This document shows positions 1-7,881 of a stretch of 33,489 nt of DNA, one piece after another (the stretch's first letter is position 1; the number at the start of each line of letters is the position of its first letter). The translations under genes were made by a program, and so were the position numbers. The DNA is from an uncultured Lachnospiraceae bacterium (GTDB lineage Bacteria; Bacillota; Clostridia; Lachnospirales; Lachnospiraceae): NCBI GenBank assembly GCA_947625465.1, contig CANQOK010000030.1:1-33489 (forward strand). The letters run 5' to 3'. Below the pieces are notes generated by a model, which was given only the letters and a program-made list of their open reading frames with translations, searched no databases and was not told the DNA's origin.

Positions 1-246
1 CAGGATCAGGTACTCCTGCCTGCCGTCGCACATATGCGACAGCAGCTTGAGTCCGTCCCGGAACCGCTGCGCGGCAGCTGTGCCGTTCTTCTCCGCCTCC
101 TGCAGCAGAACCTCATTCGTATCCATCTCCGTCAGCTCCTCCGGAACGACACGCTGTTCTCCGCCGTAAAGCGCCACATTGACCAGATCGGCAAAGACCG
201 TGTTGTCCCGCAGGTATGCCTTCGCTGCGATATCTTTTCTACCCAT
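1..246 (-). CDS. Rpn-family PD-(D/E)XK nuclease / putative transposase, N-terminal part
   Basis: Only the first 82 codons are inside the window; the gene continues past position 1. The start ATG at 246 has a GGAGG seven to nine bases upstream. An upstream ATG at 250 is out of frame and stops after three codons. The N-terminus (MGRKDIAAKAYLRDNTVFAD, then a VALYGGEQ stretch) resembles the opening of the Rpn family (recombination-promoting nuclease/putative transposase), which is common and multi-copy in Lachnospiraceae. Members are DNA endonucleases with a PD-(D/E)XK core; the catalytic residues would lie beyond the edge and cannot be checked. The family assignment comes from recall of the N-terminal pattern only. 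Confidence 0.6.
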   Translation of the reverse strand, partial: MGRKDIAAKAYLRDNTVFADLVNVALYGGEQRVVPEELTEMDTNEVLLQEAEKNGTAAAQRFRDGLKLLSHMCDGRQEYLIL

Positions 247-399
247 ACATTTACCTCCAGTATAACATAAATATTTTATTTTTCAATATAAAATTCTATT
301 GCAAGATTTACTTTTTGCTTTTTTCTTGCCTCTATTACTCTCATACGCTTTTTATTATTTATTATCTTCATTTTAATGATTCACACATTGTTTATTCAT

Positions 400-428
400 A
401 TAATATTACATAAGTCTCTTTTTGTCAA
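400..428 (-). promoter_or_regulatory. Sigma-A type promoter for the Rpn-family gene
   Basis: On the minus strand TTGACA (428-423) is followed after 17 bases by TATTAT (405-400). Transcription would start near 393 and leave a leader of about 147 bases before the ATG at 246. The rest of 247-477 is very AT-rich and shows no further gene. Confidence 0.5.
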
Positions 429-477
429 TCGCATTTTTGATTTTTTCCCATATTACGGACTGTATAGTAAAAATATA

Positions 478-544
478 AGGATTCTCCTCTGTATGATATA
501 TTGGAACCGATCAGAACCAATATCAAAAAACAGAGGAGAATCCT
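478..544. repeat. Long perfect inverted repeat, possible transposon-end remnant
   Basis: Two perfect 15-base arms, AGGATTCTCCTCTGT (478-492) and its complement (530-544), enclose 37 bases that hold a smaller inverted repeat (TATTGG at 499-504, CCAATA at 517-522). The right arm contains AGGAG (534-538), nine bases before an ATG at 548. That ATG opens a 19-codon reading frame which stops inside the 3' end of the neighbouring ATPase gene. A hairpin that hides the ribosome site is typical of insertion-sequence 5' ends, so this may be a decayed IS end (inference). It could instead act as a terminator for the minus-strand ATPase gene, although the following T-run is weak. Confidence 0.5.
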
Positions 545-582
545 CGTATGTCAATCTTATTACAAATCATTTTCAGCTATAG

Positions 583-1971
583 TTATGTTTTCAGCATCTC
601 ATCATAGGAAAGAAGCGTTACATTGCCCATCTCTGCTGCTTTATCCATACAGCCCTTTGTGAATCCGGTTTTGGCAAAAAGATAGAAATGTTTTTGTTTA
701 TAGGGAAACAGATTACTGCGCTCGACAAGGGTTTCTAAAACGCTCAGATCCACCTTTTCATTGGTCCATTTACACTCGGCAAGCAGGACAGATTCCTTAT
801 CTGCTCCAATAATATCAATTTCTTCTTGTTTTTTGGTTTTGGAATTTGTGCCCCACCAGCGCCCCAGATCACTGAAATTTACAGCACATTTATTCTCAAG
901 AAGTAATTTCCAAAGATACTGTTTGCATATTTCTTCAAACACGCCGCCCATATAAACTGAAATCTCCGGTGCAATACGCTTGTAAGCAAGGTCTGTAGCC
1001 CTTCTGGAAATAATCGAGGTATTTTCCGGTACGAAGCGATACCAAAAACGAAACATATTATCCGCAATGGAATAAATTGTTTTACGGCTTGATTTTTCGC
1101 CATAGGGTGATTCCTTTTTTACAATGCCAAGTGTAATCAGATTTTTGATATAGGTTGCACAGACGCTTGTATCTTCATCAATCTTGTTAGAAATCTCATT
1201 CATTTTTGAGCAACCGGTGGCAATTGCCGTAATTACCGCATTGTAAATTGCCGGTTCCCGCACTTCCTGCTTTAAGAGATTGTTAGGCTCTTCAAATATA
1301 GAAGAGGACGGATCCAAGTAAATGTTTTTGATGTTCTCTTCGATAGAAAGGCTGTCATCAATCTGCATTAGATACTGTGGGGTTCCTCCGACAATTCCAT
1401 AGGCCAGCGCTTTGTCAATGTTCGAAAATTTTGCAAAACAGCGACAAGCCTCAAAGAAATCAAAAGGATTGATTTTCAGCTGAGCCGTTCTTCTGCCGTA
1501 AAGAGGTGCTTTATATGCTAAAACATGATCCTCCATGTAAGACATAGAAGAACCGCAAAGAATCAGAAACAGCTTTGAATTGTCTTTGTTTTTATCGATT
1601 AAAAGCTGAAGCGTAGAAGCAAGGCTCTTGGATGTACGGGCAACATAGGGGTATTCATCAATAACCAGCACAATTCTTTTTGTTTTTGCCAATTCAAAAA
1701 CATATTCCAACGCTGCTTGAAAAGATGCAAAAGATGAATCAGTGATGATCCCCGTATTGTATTCCATAATGCATCTCGAAAAATTATCGAGATTTTGCTT
1801 TGCATTAGTTTCAACGCCGGTAAAGAAAATGGTATCTTTGTCCTTTGTAAATTCACTGATGATGGCAGTTTTCCCCACTCGGCGACGGCCGTAAATAACT
1901 GTGAATTCAAATTTATCGGAACGATAAAGTTTATTCAATGTATTTAGTTCCTGCTCTCTGCCAATAAACAT
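583..1971 (-). CDS. AAA ATPase with C-terminal DUF234 / nuclease-like domain
   Basis: A protein of about 462 residues of the archaeal-type ATPase family often found as accessory genes in bacteria. The Walker A motif is GRRRVGKT (residues about 29-36) and Walker B is the hydrophobic strand ending in VIDEYPY. A winged-helix-like middle follows, around the TGCSKMNEISNKI stretch. The C-terminal DUF234 region carries EEIDIIG followed by AECKW, the spacing of a PD-(D/E)XK nuclease core. The cellular role is not known for most members; nucleic-acid or defence roles are only suggested. A GTG two codons upstream (1977) is also open, but ATG 1971 has the more usual distance from GGAGG. A consensus promoter lies just upstream, so it is probably monocistronic. 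Confidence 0.8.
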   Translation of the reverse strand: MFIGREQELNTLNKLYRSDKFEFTVIYGRRRVGKTAIISEFTKDKDTIFFTGVETNAKQNLDNFSRCIMEYNTGIITDSSFASFQAALEYVFELAKTKRIVLVIDEYPYVARTSKSLASTLQLLIDKNKDNSKLFLILCGSSMSYMEDHVLAYKAPLYGRRTAQLKINPFDFFEACRCFAKFSNIDKALAYGIVGGTPQYLMQIDDSLSIEENIKNIYLDPSSSIFEEPNNLLKQEVREPAIYNAVITAIATGCSKMNEISNKIDEDTSVCATYIKNLITLGIVKKESPYGEKSSRKTIYSIADNMFRFWYRFVPENTSIISRRATDLAYKRIAPEISVYMGGVFEEICKQYLWKLLLENKCAVNFSDLGRWWGTNSKTKKQEEIDIIGADKESVLLAECKWTNEKVDLSVLETLVERSNLFPYKQKHFYLFAKTGFTKGCMDKAAEMGNVTLLSYDEMLKT

Positions 1972-2013
1972 CAGCACACGCCCTCCATGATTTAGTGGTT
2001 TACGATTTACTTA

Positions 2014-2042
2014 ATTATAATCCACTATAAATGGATTGTCAA
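2014..2042 (-). promoter_or_regulatory. Full-consensus promoter of the DUF234 ATPase gene
   Basis: TTGACA (2042-2037) and TATAAT (2019-2014) are separated by 17 bases. The spacer itself is an inverted repeat: ATCCA, seven bases, TGGAT. A repressor could therefore bind between the two hexamers (inference). Two near-identical 13-base repeats, GTTTACGATTTAC and GTTTATGATTTAC, lie on the plus strand near 1999 and 2064, on either side of the promoter. Confidence 0.7.
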
Positions 2043-2092
2043 TCGCCCATATATCATTTCCTTGTTTATGATTTACGATATTGCGTTTGACT

Positions 2093-3190
2093 TTAAAATC
2101 TCACCGCGCCGATCAGTTTTTCAGCGGACGGGAAGAAGTTTTCCCGGCTGACTTTGATCAGCGTTTCCGTCAATTCCCTGCCGTTGTTTTTGTTGACTGC
2201 GGCCGCAACCGTAAATTTCAGCATACCAAATGCCAGCAGAAGTCCATTGATCTGCTTCATTCCTTCCTCGCCCAGTGCGCCGAAGCGGGCTTTTACCAGA
2301 TCGTCCCAGAGATGGAAGGCGGTTTTCTGATCGATTCCCAGGATCTGCACTGCTCTTTCCGGCGCCCTGCTGGCAATCACATGCGTCAGCGCCATGCCGG
2401 CATAGTCAAAGATCGGATGTCCGTATGTCATATCCGCCATATCGATCAGGATCAGTTCCCCGTTCTGTACCATAACGTTTTTCGTGTGGATATCGCCGTG
2501 AACAAAAGTATTTCTGTCCGGTACGCTGTTTATGATCTCATGGAGCAGCCCGATCTCCCCGGCTGTCAGGACGTCAGCCATATCGTCGGTCCACTGATTA
2601 TATCTGCTTTTGATGTTGGATAAGCGGCCTGTGTCCGCCTCTGTGGTGTGCAGCGTGTTGATCATCTCCACATATTTTTTGGAATACACATCATACTGAT
2701 CTGGATTCTGGTTTAAAACATTTCCCAGCGTATCCGCTTTGATCAGTTCAAATACCGAGCCGTAGCGGCTGCCGCATTTTACCACTTCAAACGGAATTGC
2801 CGTCGGAATTCCCGCAACAAATGCGTTTCTCGCGTATTGGATCTCCCGTTCGATCCCGCTAAGCGGCTCTTTCTCCGAATAGAGCTTTAAGATCGTATCG
2901 TCGTTGATGCGGTAAACCGTTCCGTGTCCGCCTTGACCGATGATCTCACAGCCCTCAACGGATATTTCCCGAAATGCTTTTTTGATCTCGATAATATCGG
3001 CAAAGCCCGTGATACTGAAAATCTCATATACCTCCGGCGACGCATTTATGACCTTCGAGTTGGAGATCGTTTTTTTCAGTTTTAAAATAACGCGCAGCCC
3101 CGCGCTGGATATGTACTTCATCCCGGAAGCATCCAGGACCACGCTTTTTGCGTCATTCTCTTTGATCTGCTCAAAAAGTTCCTTTTCCAC
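2093..3190 (-). CDS. STAS domain fused to APH-like kinase (TIGR02172-like), 5' end broken by TAG
   Basis: The readable frame begins at GTG 3190 and gives 365 residues. Residues 1-75 are the C-terminal two thirds of a STAS domain with the phospho-acceptor region YISSAGLRVIL (about 26-36). Residues 77-365 are an aminoglycoside-phosphotransferase/protein-kinase fold with a glycine loop IGQGGHGTVY (84-93), Lys102 and HGDIHTKN (231-238). The fusion resembles the TIGR02172 family. STAS proteins of this type are anti-anti-sigma factors switched by serine phosphorylation. The natural start is ATG 3265, but codon 8 is TAG, so GTG 3190 would give a STAS domain lacking its first strand. The gene follows the PP2C phosphatase gene by 34 bases. 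It may be a fresh pseudogene, or expressed from an internal start or by readthrough. Confidence 0.7.
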   Translation of the reverse strand: MEKELFEQIKENDAKSVVLDASGMKYISSAGLRVILKLKKTISNSKVINASPEVYEIFSITGFADIIEIKKAFREISVEGCEIIGQGGHGTVYRINDDTILKLYSEKEPLSGIEREIQYARNAFVAGIPTAIPFEVVKCGSRYGSVFELIKADTLGNVLNQNPDQYDVYSKKYVEMINTLHTTEADTGRLSNIKSRYNQWTDDMADVLTAGEIGLLHEIINSVPDRNTFVHGDIHTKNVMVQNGELILIDMADMTYGHPIFDYAGMALTHVIASRAPERAVQILGIDQKTAFHLWDDLVKARFGALGEEGMKQINGLLLAFGMLKFTVAAAVNKNNGRELTETLIKVSRENFFPSAEKLIGAVRF

Positions 3191-3265
3191 CGCAGCAGCA
3201 TTGTTGGAGTCGATCTTCTCACAGAGTTCGACCGTCAGTTCCTATCCGTTACAAAAATAATTCAT
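3191..3265 (-). other. Stranded 5' end of the STAS-kinase gene with in-frame TAG
   Basis: ATG 3265 has an AGGCGG ribosome site upstream and encodes MNYFCNG. An amber codon (3244-3242) follows, then ELTVELCEKIDSNNAAA runs in the same frame into the remaining STAS domain. The residues after the stop match the expected first strand and helix of a STAS domain. The stop therefore interrupts a once continuous gene. Confidence 0.75.
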
Positions 3266-3299
3266 GTTTTGTTCCGCCTTTCTTTGATTTGTCAGTCGC

Positions 3300-5420
3300 T
3301 TATGACTGTACCATTCTTTCTTTATATGCAAGCGCAAGCATTGTGATATCATCAAACTGCTCCGCTTCGCCCACAAATCTGTTAATGTCCTCTGTCACCG
3401 CCTCAATGATCTCCTGCGGTCTGCGCGCAGCGTTCTCACTTAATACGGATTCCAGCCGTTCCATTCCGTAAAGCTGGTTATCCCGGTCGGTTGCTTCCGT
3501 CACGCCGTCCGTATACTGGAAGATCATATCGCCGGGTTCCAGCATCAGACTGCCGGAACGATACCGCATCCCTTCCATACCCGCCAGGACAAAGCCGGCC
3601 CGGATCTTATACGGTTTAAACTCGCCGCCGCCTTTTGAAAGAAACGGCATTTCATGTCCCGCGTTCACAAAGCGGAATTCTCCCGTCACCAGATCCAGAA
3701 CACCTTCAAATGCGGTGATAAACAGGCCCTCCGAATTTGACGCGCAGAGCATGTCGTTTACTTCTTCGAAAACCTCGCCCAGATCTGCTCCGGGTTCAGT
3801 ATGATCCTTGATCAGCGTCTTGCCAATCACCATGAACAACGCCGCCGGAACCCCTTTTCCGGAAACGTCCGCCATAACGACAGCCAGATGGCTCTCATCC
3901 ACCATGAAGAAATCATAAAAATCGCCGCCCACCTCTTTGGCGGGATTCATCGAAGCATAGATTTCAAATTCCCGTCTGTCCGGATACGGTGGGAAAATGC
4001 AGGGAAGCATAGACGCCTGAATGTGTTTTGCCACGTCCAGTTCCGCTCCGATTCGTTCCCGTTCCGCAGTTACCCGGGTCAGGCTTTGAATATGTTCGTC
4101 CAGCGACTTTGCCATAAAATTAAAGGAACGGGCCAGATCTCCGATCTCGTCTGCCCTGCGGATCTCGGCACGGTGCTCCAGATTGCCGCCGCTGATGATC
4201 GCGACGTCTTCCCGCAGTTCCAAAAGCGGATCGGTCAGCTGTTTTGAAAATACGCGCCCGATTACAGCCACTACAATATAAACGATCACGATGACAGCCA
4301 GATTTAAGAGCAGCGCGATCCAGATACTGCGGCGGATGCCGGCAATCGTAGAGTCCGTCTTTTCCTCAATCGCTGTAACGGCTTCCGTGGACGGCCCCTT
4401 GATCAGTTCAGAGGGAACCTGGAAGATCAGCATCCACCCGCCTGATTTTACGGGGCTATAGGCGAAAAACATCCCGTTGTCGCTGCCGCCATACTGGCCT
4501 CCGCTTTTTCCCTCCAGAATCAGATCCGCGATCTTGTCTGATTTCCGTTCTTCCTCCGTCACACCGGAAATATCTCCTTTTGGCGAAAGGAGGATTTTTC
4601 CGGCCGCATCTACCAAATACAGAAAAGAACCGTCTCCCAGCTCTACATCTGAAAGCACCTGTTCCAGATCGCTGAGCAGCAGGTCAATACACATAACGCC
4701 GGCAAACTCTCCGGCCGCGTCGTAAAACGGAGCCGCGCAGGTCACCATCTGTCCGCGTCCGAACGAATCGGCATACACGCCTGTCAGGATCGTTTCCCGC
4801 TGATCCCGGGCAGAAACATACCAGTCTTTTTCATAAAAATCCCAGTATTCCGGAGTCAGATCGGACCGTTCGTCATAATTGATTGCAAACCCGCTCTCCG
4901 TACAGAGATAAATGGAAGCGATCTGAGAATCGGGGCTTTCCATAACCGGCTGCCAGATATGCACACAGTTGGCCAGGAGTCCGATCTCATCTGCCAGCGC
5001 CTCTTTATCTATCGTTTCACTGACATAATTTAACTGCATAATGTATTTATATTTATTCACGGCGTCAGGCGGCGAAACCTCCTTCGGCTGATAGGCTTCC
5101 GGTTCCTCATACAGCCTGTGCGCGTAAAACGCGAAATCCGCCACATAACTCAGATACTGTTTCAGGATCGCGTCAATGGTCTGCGCGCGGTTTTCCGCGG
5201 TGGCGACATAGTTTTTCTCCATCTGCGCCATCATAGACAGCGCGCTGATCTCATACGCGGTATCTCCCAGTTCTTCACTGTCCGCAGCCACCTGGTTTCG
5301 TACCACCATTATGCTTCCGAACCACAAAAGCCCGGTAAATGCAAGCGCGCTCATACTGATAATGAGCAGCACCGCCATCACACGGCGCCTGATCGGATGT
5401 CGTTTCTCCCGTTTATCCAT
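3300..5420 (-). CDS. SpoIIE/RsbU-type PP2C serine phosphatase with extracellular sensor and HAMP
   Basis: About 706 residues. A membrane segment near residues 14-38 and a second near 365-387 enclose an extracytoplasmic dCache/PDC-like sensor. HAMP follows (about 387-441), then a coiled-coil linker, then a PP2C domain (about 471-701). The metal-binding motifs are GGDFYD, MADVSGKG, YTDGVTEA and FDDITML. Enzymes of this class remove phosphate from STAS anti-anti-sigma proteins, and a STAS protein is encoded 34 bases downstream. No HATPase anti-sigma kinase or sigma factor lies nearby. ATG 5420 is preferred because GGAG sits six bases upstream; ATG 5432 (MESIMDK) is in frame but has no clear ribosome site. 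Confidence 0.88.
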   Translation of the reverse strand: MDKREKRHPIRRRVMAVLLIISMSALAFTGLLWFGSIMVVRNQVAADSEELGDTAYEISALSMMAQMEKNYVATAENRAQTIDAILKQYLSYVADFAFYAHRLYEEPEAYQPKEVSPPDAVNKYKYIMQLNYVSETIDKEALADEIGLLANCVHIWQPVMESPDSQIASIYLCTESGFAINYDERSDLTPEYWDFYEKDWYVSARDQRETILTGVYADSFGRGQMVTCAAPFYDAAGEFAGVMCIDLLLSDLEQVLSDVELGDGSFLYLVDAAGKILLSPKGDISGVTEEERKSDKIADLILEGKSGGQYGGSDNGMFFAYSPVKSGGWMLIFQVPSELIKGPSTEAVTAIEEKTDSTIAGIRRSIWIALLLNLAVIVIVYIVVAVIGRVFSKQLTDPLLELREDVAIISGGNLEHRAEIRRADEIGDLARSFNFMAKSLDEHIQSLTRVTAERERIGAELDVAKHIQASMLPCIFPPYPDRREFEIYASMNPAKEVGGDFYDFFMVDESHLAVVMADVSGKGVPAALFMVIGKTLIKDHTEPGADLGEVFEEVNDMLCASNSEGLFITAFEGVLDLVTGEFRFVNAGHEMPFLSKGGGEFKPYKIRAGFVLAGMEGMRYRSGSLMLEPGDMIFQYTDGVTEATDRDNQLYGMERLESVLSENAARRPQEIIEAVTEDINRFVGEAEQFDDITMLALAYKERMVQS

Positions 5421-5479
5421 AATACTCTCCATTTTGTTATCTTATCCGGCACGAATGCGCACTCTACTCACAGTTACAG

Positions 5480-5488
5480 ATTATAGCA
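5480..5488 (-). promoter_or_regulatory. Extended -10 promoter of the phosphatase/STAS-kinase operon
   Basis: TGCTATAAT on the minus strand is an extended -10 element with no good -35 hexamer (TTTTAT at the expected place). It lies about 50 bases upstream of the phosphatase start. Confidence 0.45.
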
Positions 5489-5597
5489 TAAAAATAAGAA
5501 AAATAAAACAAATATTGAAATTCAGAATTCATTTTATTTACAACCGTCCGATTCTGTGTTAATGTTTTCCTATATGAATCGATTTCACGGAGGCACT

Positions 5598-6458
5598 ATG
5601 AAGAAGGAACATTCCAGACTGAAACTGTTGAATATAATCTGCGGCGTTATCCTGCTTGCAGGCATCGCAGTGCTTGCCGCAATGATCATTATGGATTACC
5701 GGGATCTCTCCGCTTCCCGCTCCGAGCATATATCAGATACGGAGACCACGGGCAGTCAGCAGCAGACGGTTCCCATTTCTACCGTGTCAGACTCTGATAC
5801 CCATATTTTAGAATCGGTTTACACACTGGACGATCCGGAGGCTTATCTGGATAATACGCTGTTTCTTGGGGATTCCCGAACGCTGGCATTGTCACTGGAC
5901 GGGCTGATTCCCGATTACAATACCTTTGCGGAAAACGGCATCAACCATATTGATTATATGGAACGCTATTGGAATGATTCTATTACCGGCGCTTATGGAA
6001 CCATTGACCAGATCGCGGCAATCCGAAAGCCGAAACGGATTTATGTGGCGCTGGGTATTAACGGCGTCAGCTTCCTGGAAGAAGATCGGTTTACCGAGAC
6101 ATTCCGGGAATTGATCGTTTCCCTAAAAACAGCGTCCCCGGATTCTGACCTCATTATCGAAGCAATGCTGCCGGTCTCCGCTTCCTACGAAACTGAGAAT
6201 CCAACCATAAGCAATCTCAGCATTCGGATTATGAATGATTTTTTCCAACAGCTTGCTGCAGAACTGGATGCTTACTATCTGCCTATTGACAGCTGTGTAT
6301 CCGATGATTCCAACGCGATGGCCGCAGAATTTGATCGGGGCGACGGGCTGCATTACAACAGCGACGGCTGCCTGCAGCTATACAATTATCTGATTACCCA
6401 TCCGGCAGTACGCGCAGGGGCAGAACCGGAAACTGCTTTTTCCGCTGATTATGAATGA
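5598..6458 (+). CDS. Membrane-anchored SGNH/GDSL-type hydrolase
   Basis: 286 residues. The N-terminus is basic followed by one membrane segment (about 10-32) and an Asp/Ser/Thr-rich linker, so the enzyme domain should face outside. Block I is FLGDSRT with the likely nucleophile Ser93. LGING near 152-156 fits the Asn-containing block, and DGLHYN (249-254) gives the Asp-X2-His of block V. SGNH enzymes are esterases or acetylhydrolases acting on lipids, polysaccharides or peptidoglycan; the substrate is unknown here. ATG 5598 is chosen because GGAGG lies four bases upstream; ATG 5556 lacks a site. A weak promoter (TTTACA 5537, TAATGT 5560) may lie upstream, and a strong terminator follows. Confidence 0.8.
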   Translation: MKKEHSRLKLLNIICGVILLAGIAVLAAMIIMDYRDLSASRSEHISDTETTGSQQQTVPISTVSDSDTHILESVYTLDDPEAYLDNTLFLGDSRTLALSLDGLIPDYNTFAENGINHIDYMERYWNDSITGAYGTIDQIAAIRKPKRIYVALGINGVSFLEEDRFTETFRELIVSLKTASPDSDLIIEAMLPVSASYETENPTISNLSIRIMNDFFQQLAAELDAYYLPIDSCVSDDSNAMAAEFDRGDGLHYNSDGCLQLYNYLITHPAVRAGAEPETAFSADYE

Positions 6459-6498
6459 GCGTGAATGAGTCAATAAAAATCTATCTGTGAAAAAATTT

Positions 6499-6530
6499 TC
6501 GGAATTGCTATTGACAATTCCGATTTTTTT
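6499..6530 (+). terminator. Intrinsic terminator of the SGNH hydrolase gene
   Basis: Perfect nine-base stem TCGGAATTG / CAATTCCGA (6499-6507, 6515-6523), a seven-base loop, then seven T. The -35 box of the next promoter lies inside its loop and 3' arm. Confidence 0.8.
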
Positions 6531-6539
6531 GTATATATT
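6511..6539 (+). promoter_or_regulatory. Promoter of the GntR-ABC operon
   Basis: TTGACA (6511-6516), 17 bases, TATATT (6534-6539). The start of transcription would be near 6546, inside the adjacent palindrome. Confidence 0.75.
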
Positions 6540-6541
6540 GA

Positions 6542-6564
6542 GTGTACTACTTGAACTAGTACAC
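6542..6564. promoter_or_regulatory. Operator-like palindrome, probable GntR binding site
   Basis: Perfect inverted repeat GTGTACTA, seven bases, TAGTACAC, placed over the expected transcription start. YtrA-type GntR repressors commonly control their own ABC operon through a palindrome in this position, so autorepression by the next gene is the likely role (inference). Confidence 0.6.
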
Positions 6565-6614
6565 CTATTTCACGTAATATGGAGTGTGTGCACGCGCTCC
6601 GGAATGGAGGTCAG

Positions 6615-6983
6615 ATGTTTCAGATTGATCCAATGTCCAGACAGCCTGTTTATGAACAGATCATCGAGCAGATCGAGCGATATGTGCTGAACCGGGTACT
6701 CCAGCCCGGCGATCAGATCCCTTCTGTGCGCAGTCTGTCGTTAGATCTGTCCATCAATCCCAATACGATCCAGAAGGCGTACGCGGAGCTGGACCGACGC
6801 AATATCATCCAGTCAGTCCCGGGGAAGGGCTGTTTCATCCGTCCGGATGTGGATGTATTTATTGCGGCGCATATGCAGAGCAGACTGGACGAATTTCAGC
6901 AGCTGTTGTCGGAGATGAAGCGCTCCGGCATTGGGGAGGATAAGATTATGTCACTGATAAAGGAGGTTTACGGTAATGATTGA
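6615..6983 (+). CDS. GntR-family repressor, YtrA-type
   Basis: 122 residues: an N-terminal winged helix (about 9-75, including the conserved LQPGDQIPSVRSLSLDLSIN turn and the NTIQKAYAELD recognition region) and a short helical tail of about 45 residues. The short effector part is typical of the YtrA/YhcF subfamily, whose genes sit next to ABC transporters and respond to cell-wall antibiotics or envelope stress. ATG 6615 has GGAGG four bases upstream; an ATG at 6579 is in frame but lacks a ribosome site. The stop codon overlaps the next start by eight bases, so translation is coupled. Confidence 0.88.
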   Translation: MFQIDPMSRQPVYEQIIEQIERYVLNRVLQPGDQIPSVRSLSLDLSINPNTIQKAYAELDRRNIIQSVPGKGCFIRPDVDVFIAAHMQSRLDEFQQLLSEMKRSGIGEDKIMSLIKEVYGND

Positions 6984-7881
6984 AGCAACCAACATTACAA
7001 AGCGGTTTGGAAAATTTACCGCGCTTGATCAGATCAGCTGCACGATTCCGAGCGGCTGTATCTATGGAATGGTCGGCACGAACGGCGCCGGGAAGTCCAC
7101 CTTTTTACGGCTGATCACCGGGGTATTTCGCGCCGATGAAGGCACGATCAAACTGGATGGAGAGGAGATCTATGAAAATCCGAAATTGAAAAGCCGGATG
7201 TGCTTTCTGCCGGACGATCTGTTTTTCCTTACCGGTTCCAATATGAACACGATGGCGGATTTCTACCACAGTATTTATCCGCATTTCAGCTATGAAAAAT
7301 ACAGAAAACTGACCGCGGATTTCCAGCTGGATCCCAAAGCGCCGGTCAATTCCTTCTCCAAAGGAATGCGCAGACAGGCCGCCACGATCCTTTCCCTGGC
7401 GACCAATCCGGATTATCTGTTTTTTGACGAGACCTTTGACGGGTTGGATCCCATTATGCGGAACGTAGTAAAGAGCCTGATCTGCAAGGATGTGCTGGAT
7501 CGGGGCGCCTCTGCCGTCATTACCTCGCACTCCCTGCGGGAACTGGAGGATACCTGCGACCAGCTGGCGCTGCTGCATAAGGGCGGCATCGTTCTGGAAA
7601 GCGATGTGCAGGATTTAAAGACCAACCTGTTTAAGGTACAGATTGCCCTGAACGGCGAGCTGGAGGAAGATTCCTTCCCGGATATCGAGATCATGAACTT
7701 TAAGAAGATCGGTTCGGTCGCAACCCTGATCGTGCGCGGACAGAAGGAAGAGGTTCTCTACCGGCTGCGGGGCATGACGCCGATTTTATTAGATGTTCTG
7801 CCGCTTACTCTGGAAGAGGTATTTACCTATGAAGTGGAAGCGCTTGGTTATAATTTTGATAAGATATTGGAGGACGAATAA
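6976..7881 (+). CDS. ABC transporter ATP-binding protein, YtrB-like
   Basis: 301 residues. Walker A GTNGAGKST (34-42), signature NSFSKGMRRQ (about 125-134, SKGM in place of SGGQ), Walker B YLFFDE (147-152), D-loop GLDP and switch His185 in TSHS. The variant signature and the roughly 80-residue tail after the nucleotide-binding domain are typical of the ABC-2 subfamily paired with YtrA-type regulators. It should energise the permease encoded directly downstream. ATGATTGA shares eight bases with the regulator's end, and its own TAA is followed immediately by the next ATG. Confidence 0.9.
   Translation: MIEATNITKRFGKFTALDQISCTIPSGCIYGMVGTNGAGKSTFLRLITGVFRADEGTIKLDGEEIYENPKLKSRMCFLPDDLFFLTGSNMNTMADFYHSIYPHFSYEKYRKLTADFQLDPKAPVNSFSKGMRRQAATILSLATNPDYLFFDETFDGLDPIMRNVVKSLICKDVLDRGASAVITSHSLRELEDTCDQLALLHKGGIVLESDVQDLKTNLFKVQIALNGELEEDSFPDIEIMNFKKIGSVATLIVRGQKEEVLYRLRGMTPILLDVLPLTLEEVFTYEVEALGYNFDKILEDE

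Noticed and set aside
5118-5486. Open frames on the plus strand opposite the phosphatase N-terminus
   Set aside because: Low-complexity His/Arg-rich translation without ribosome site; complement of the real sensor/membrane region.
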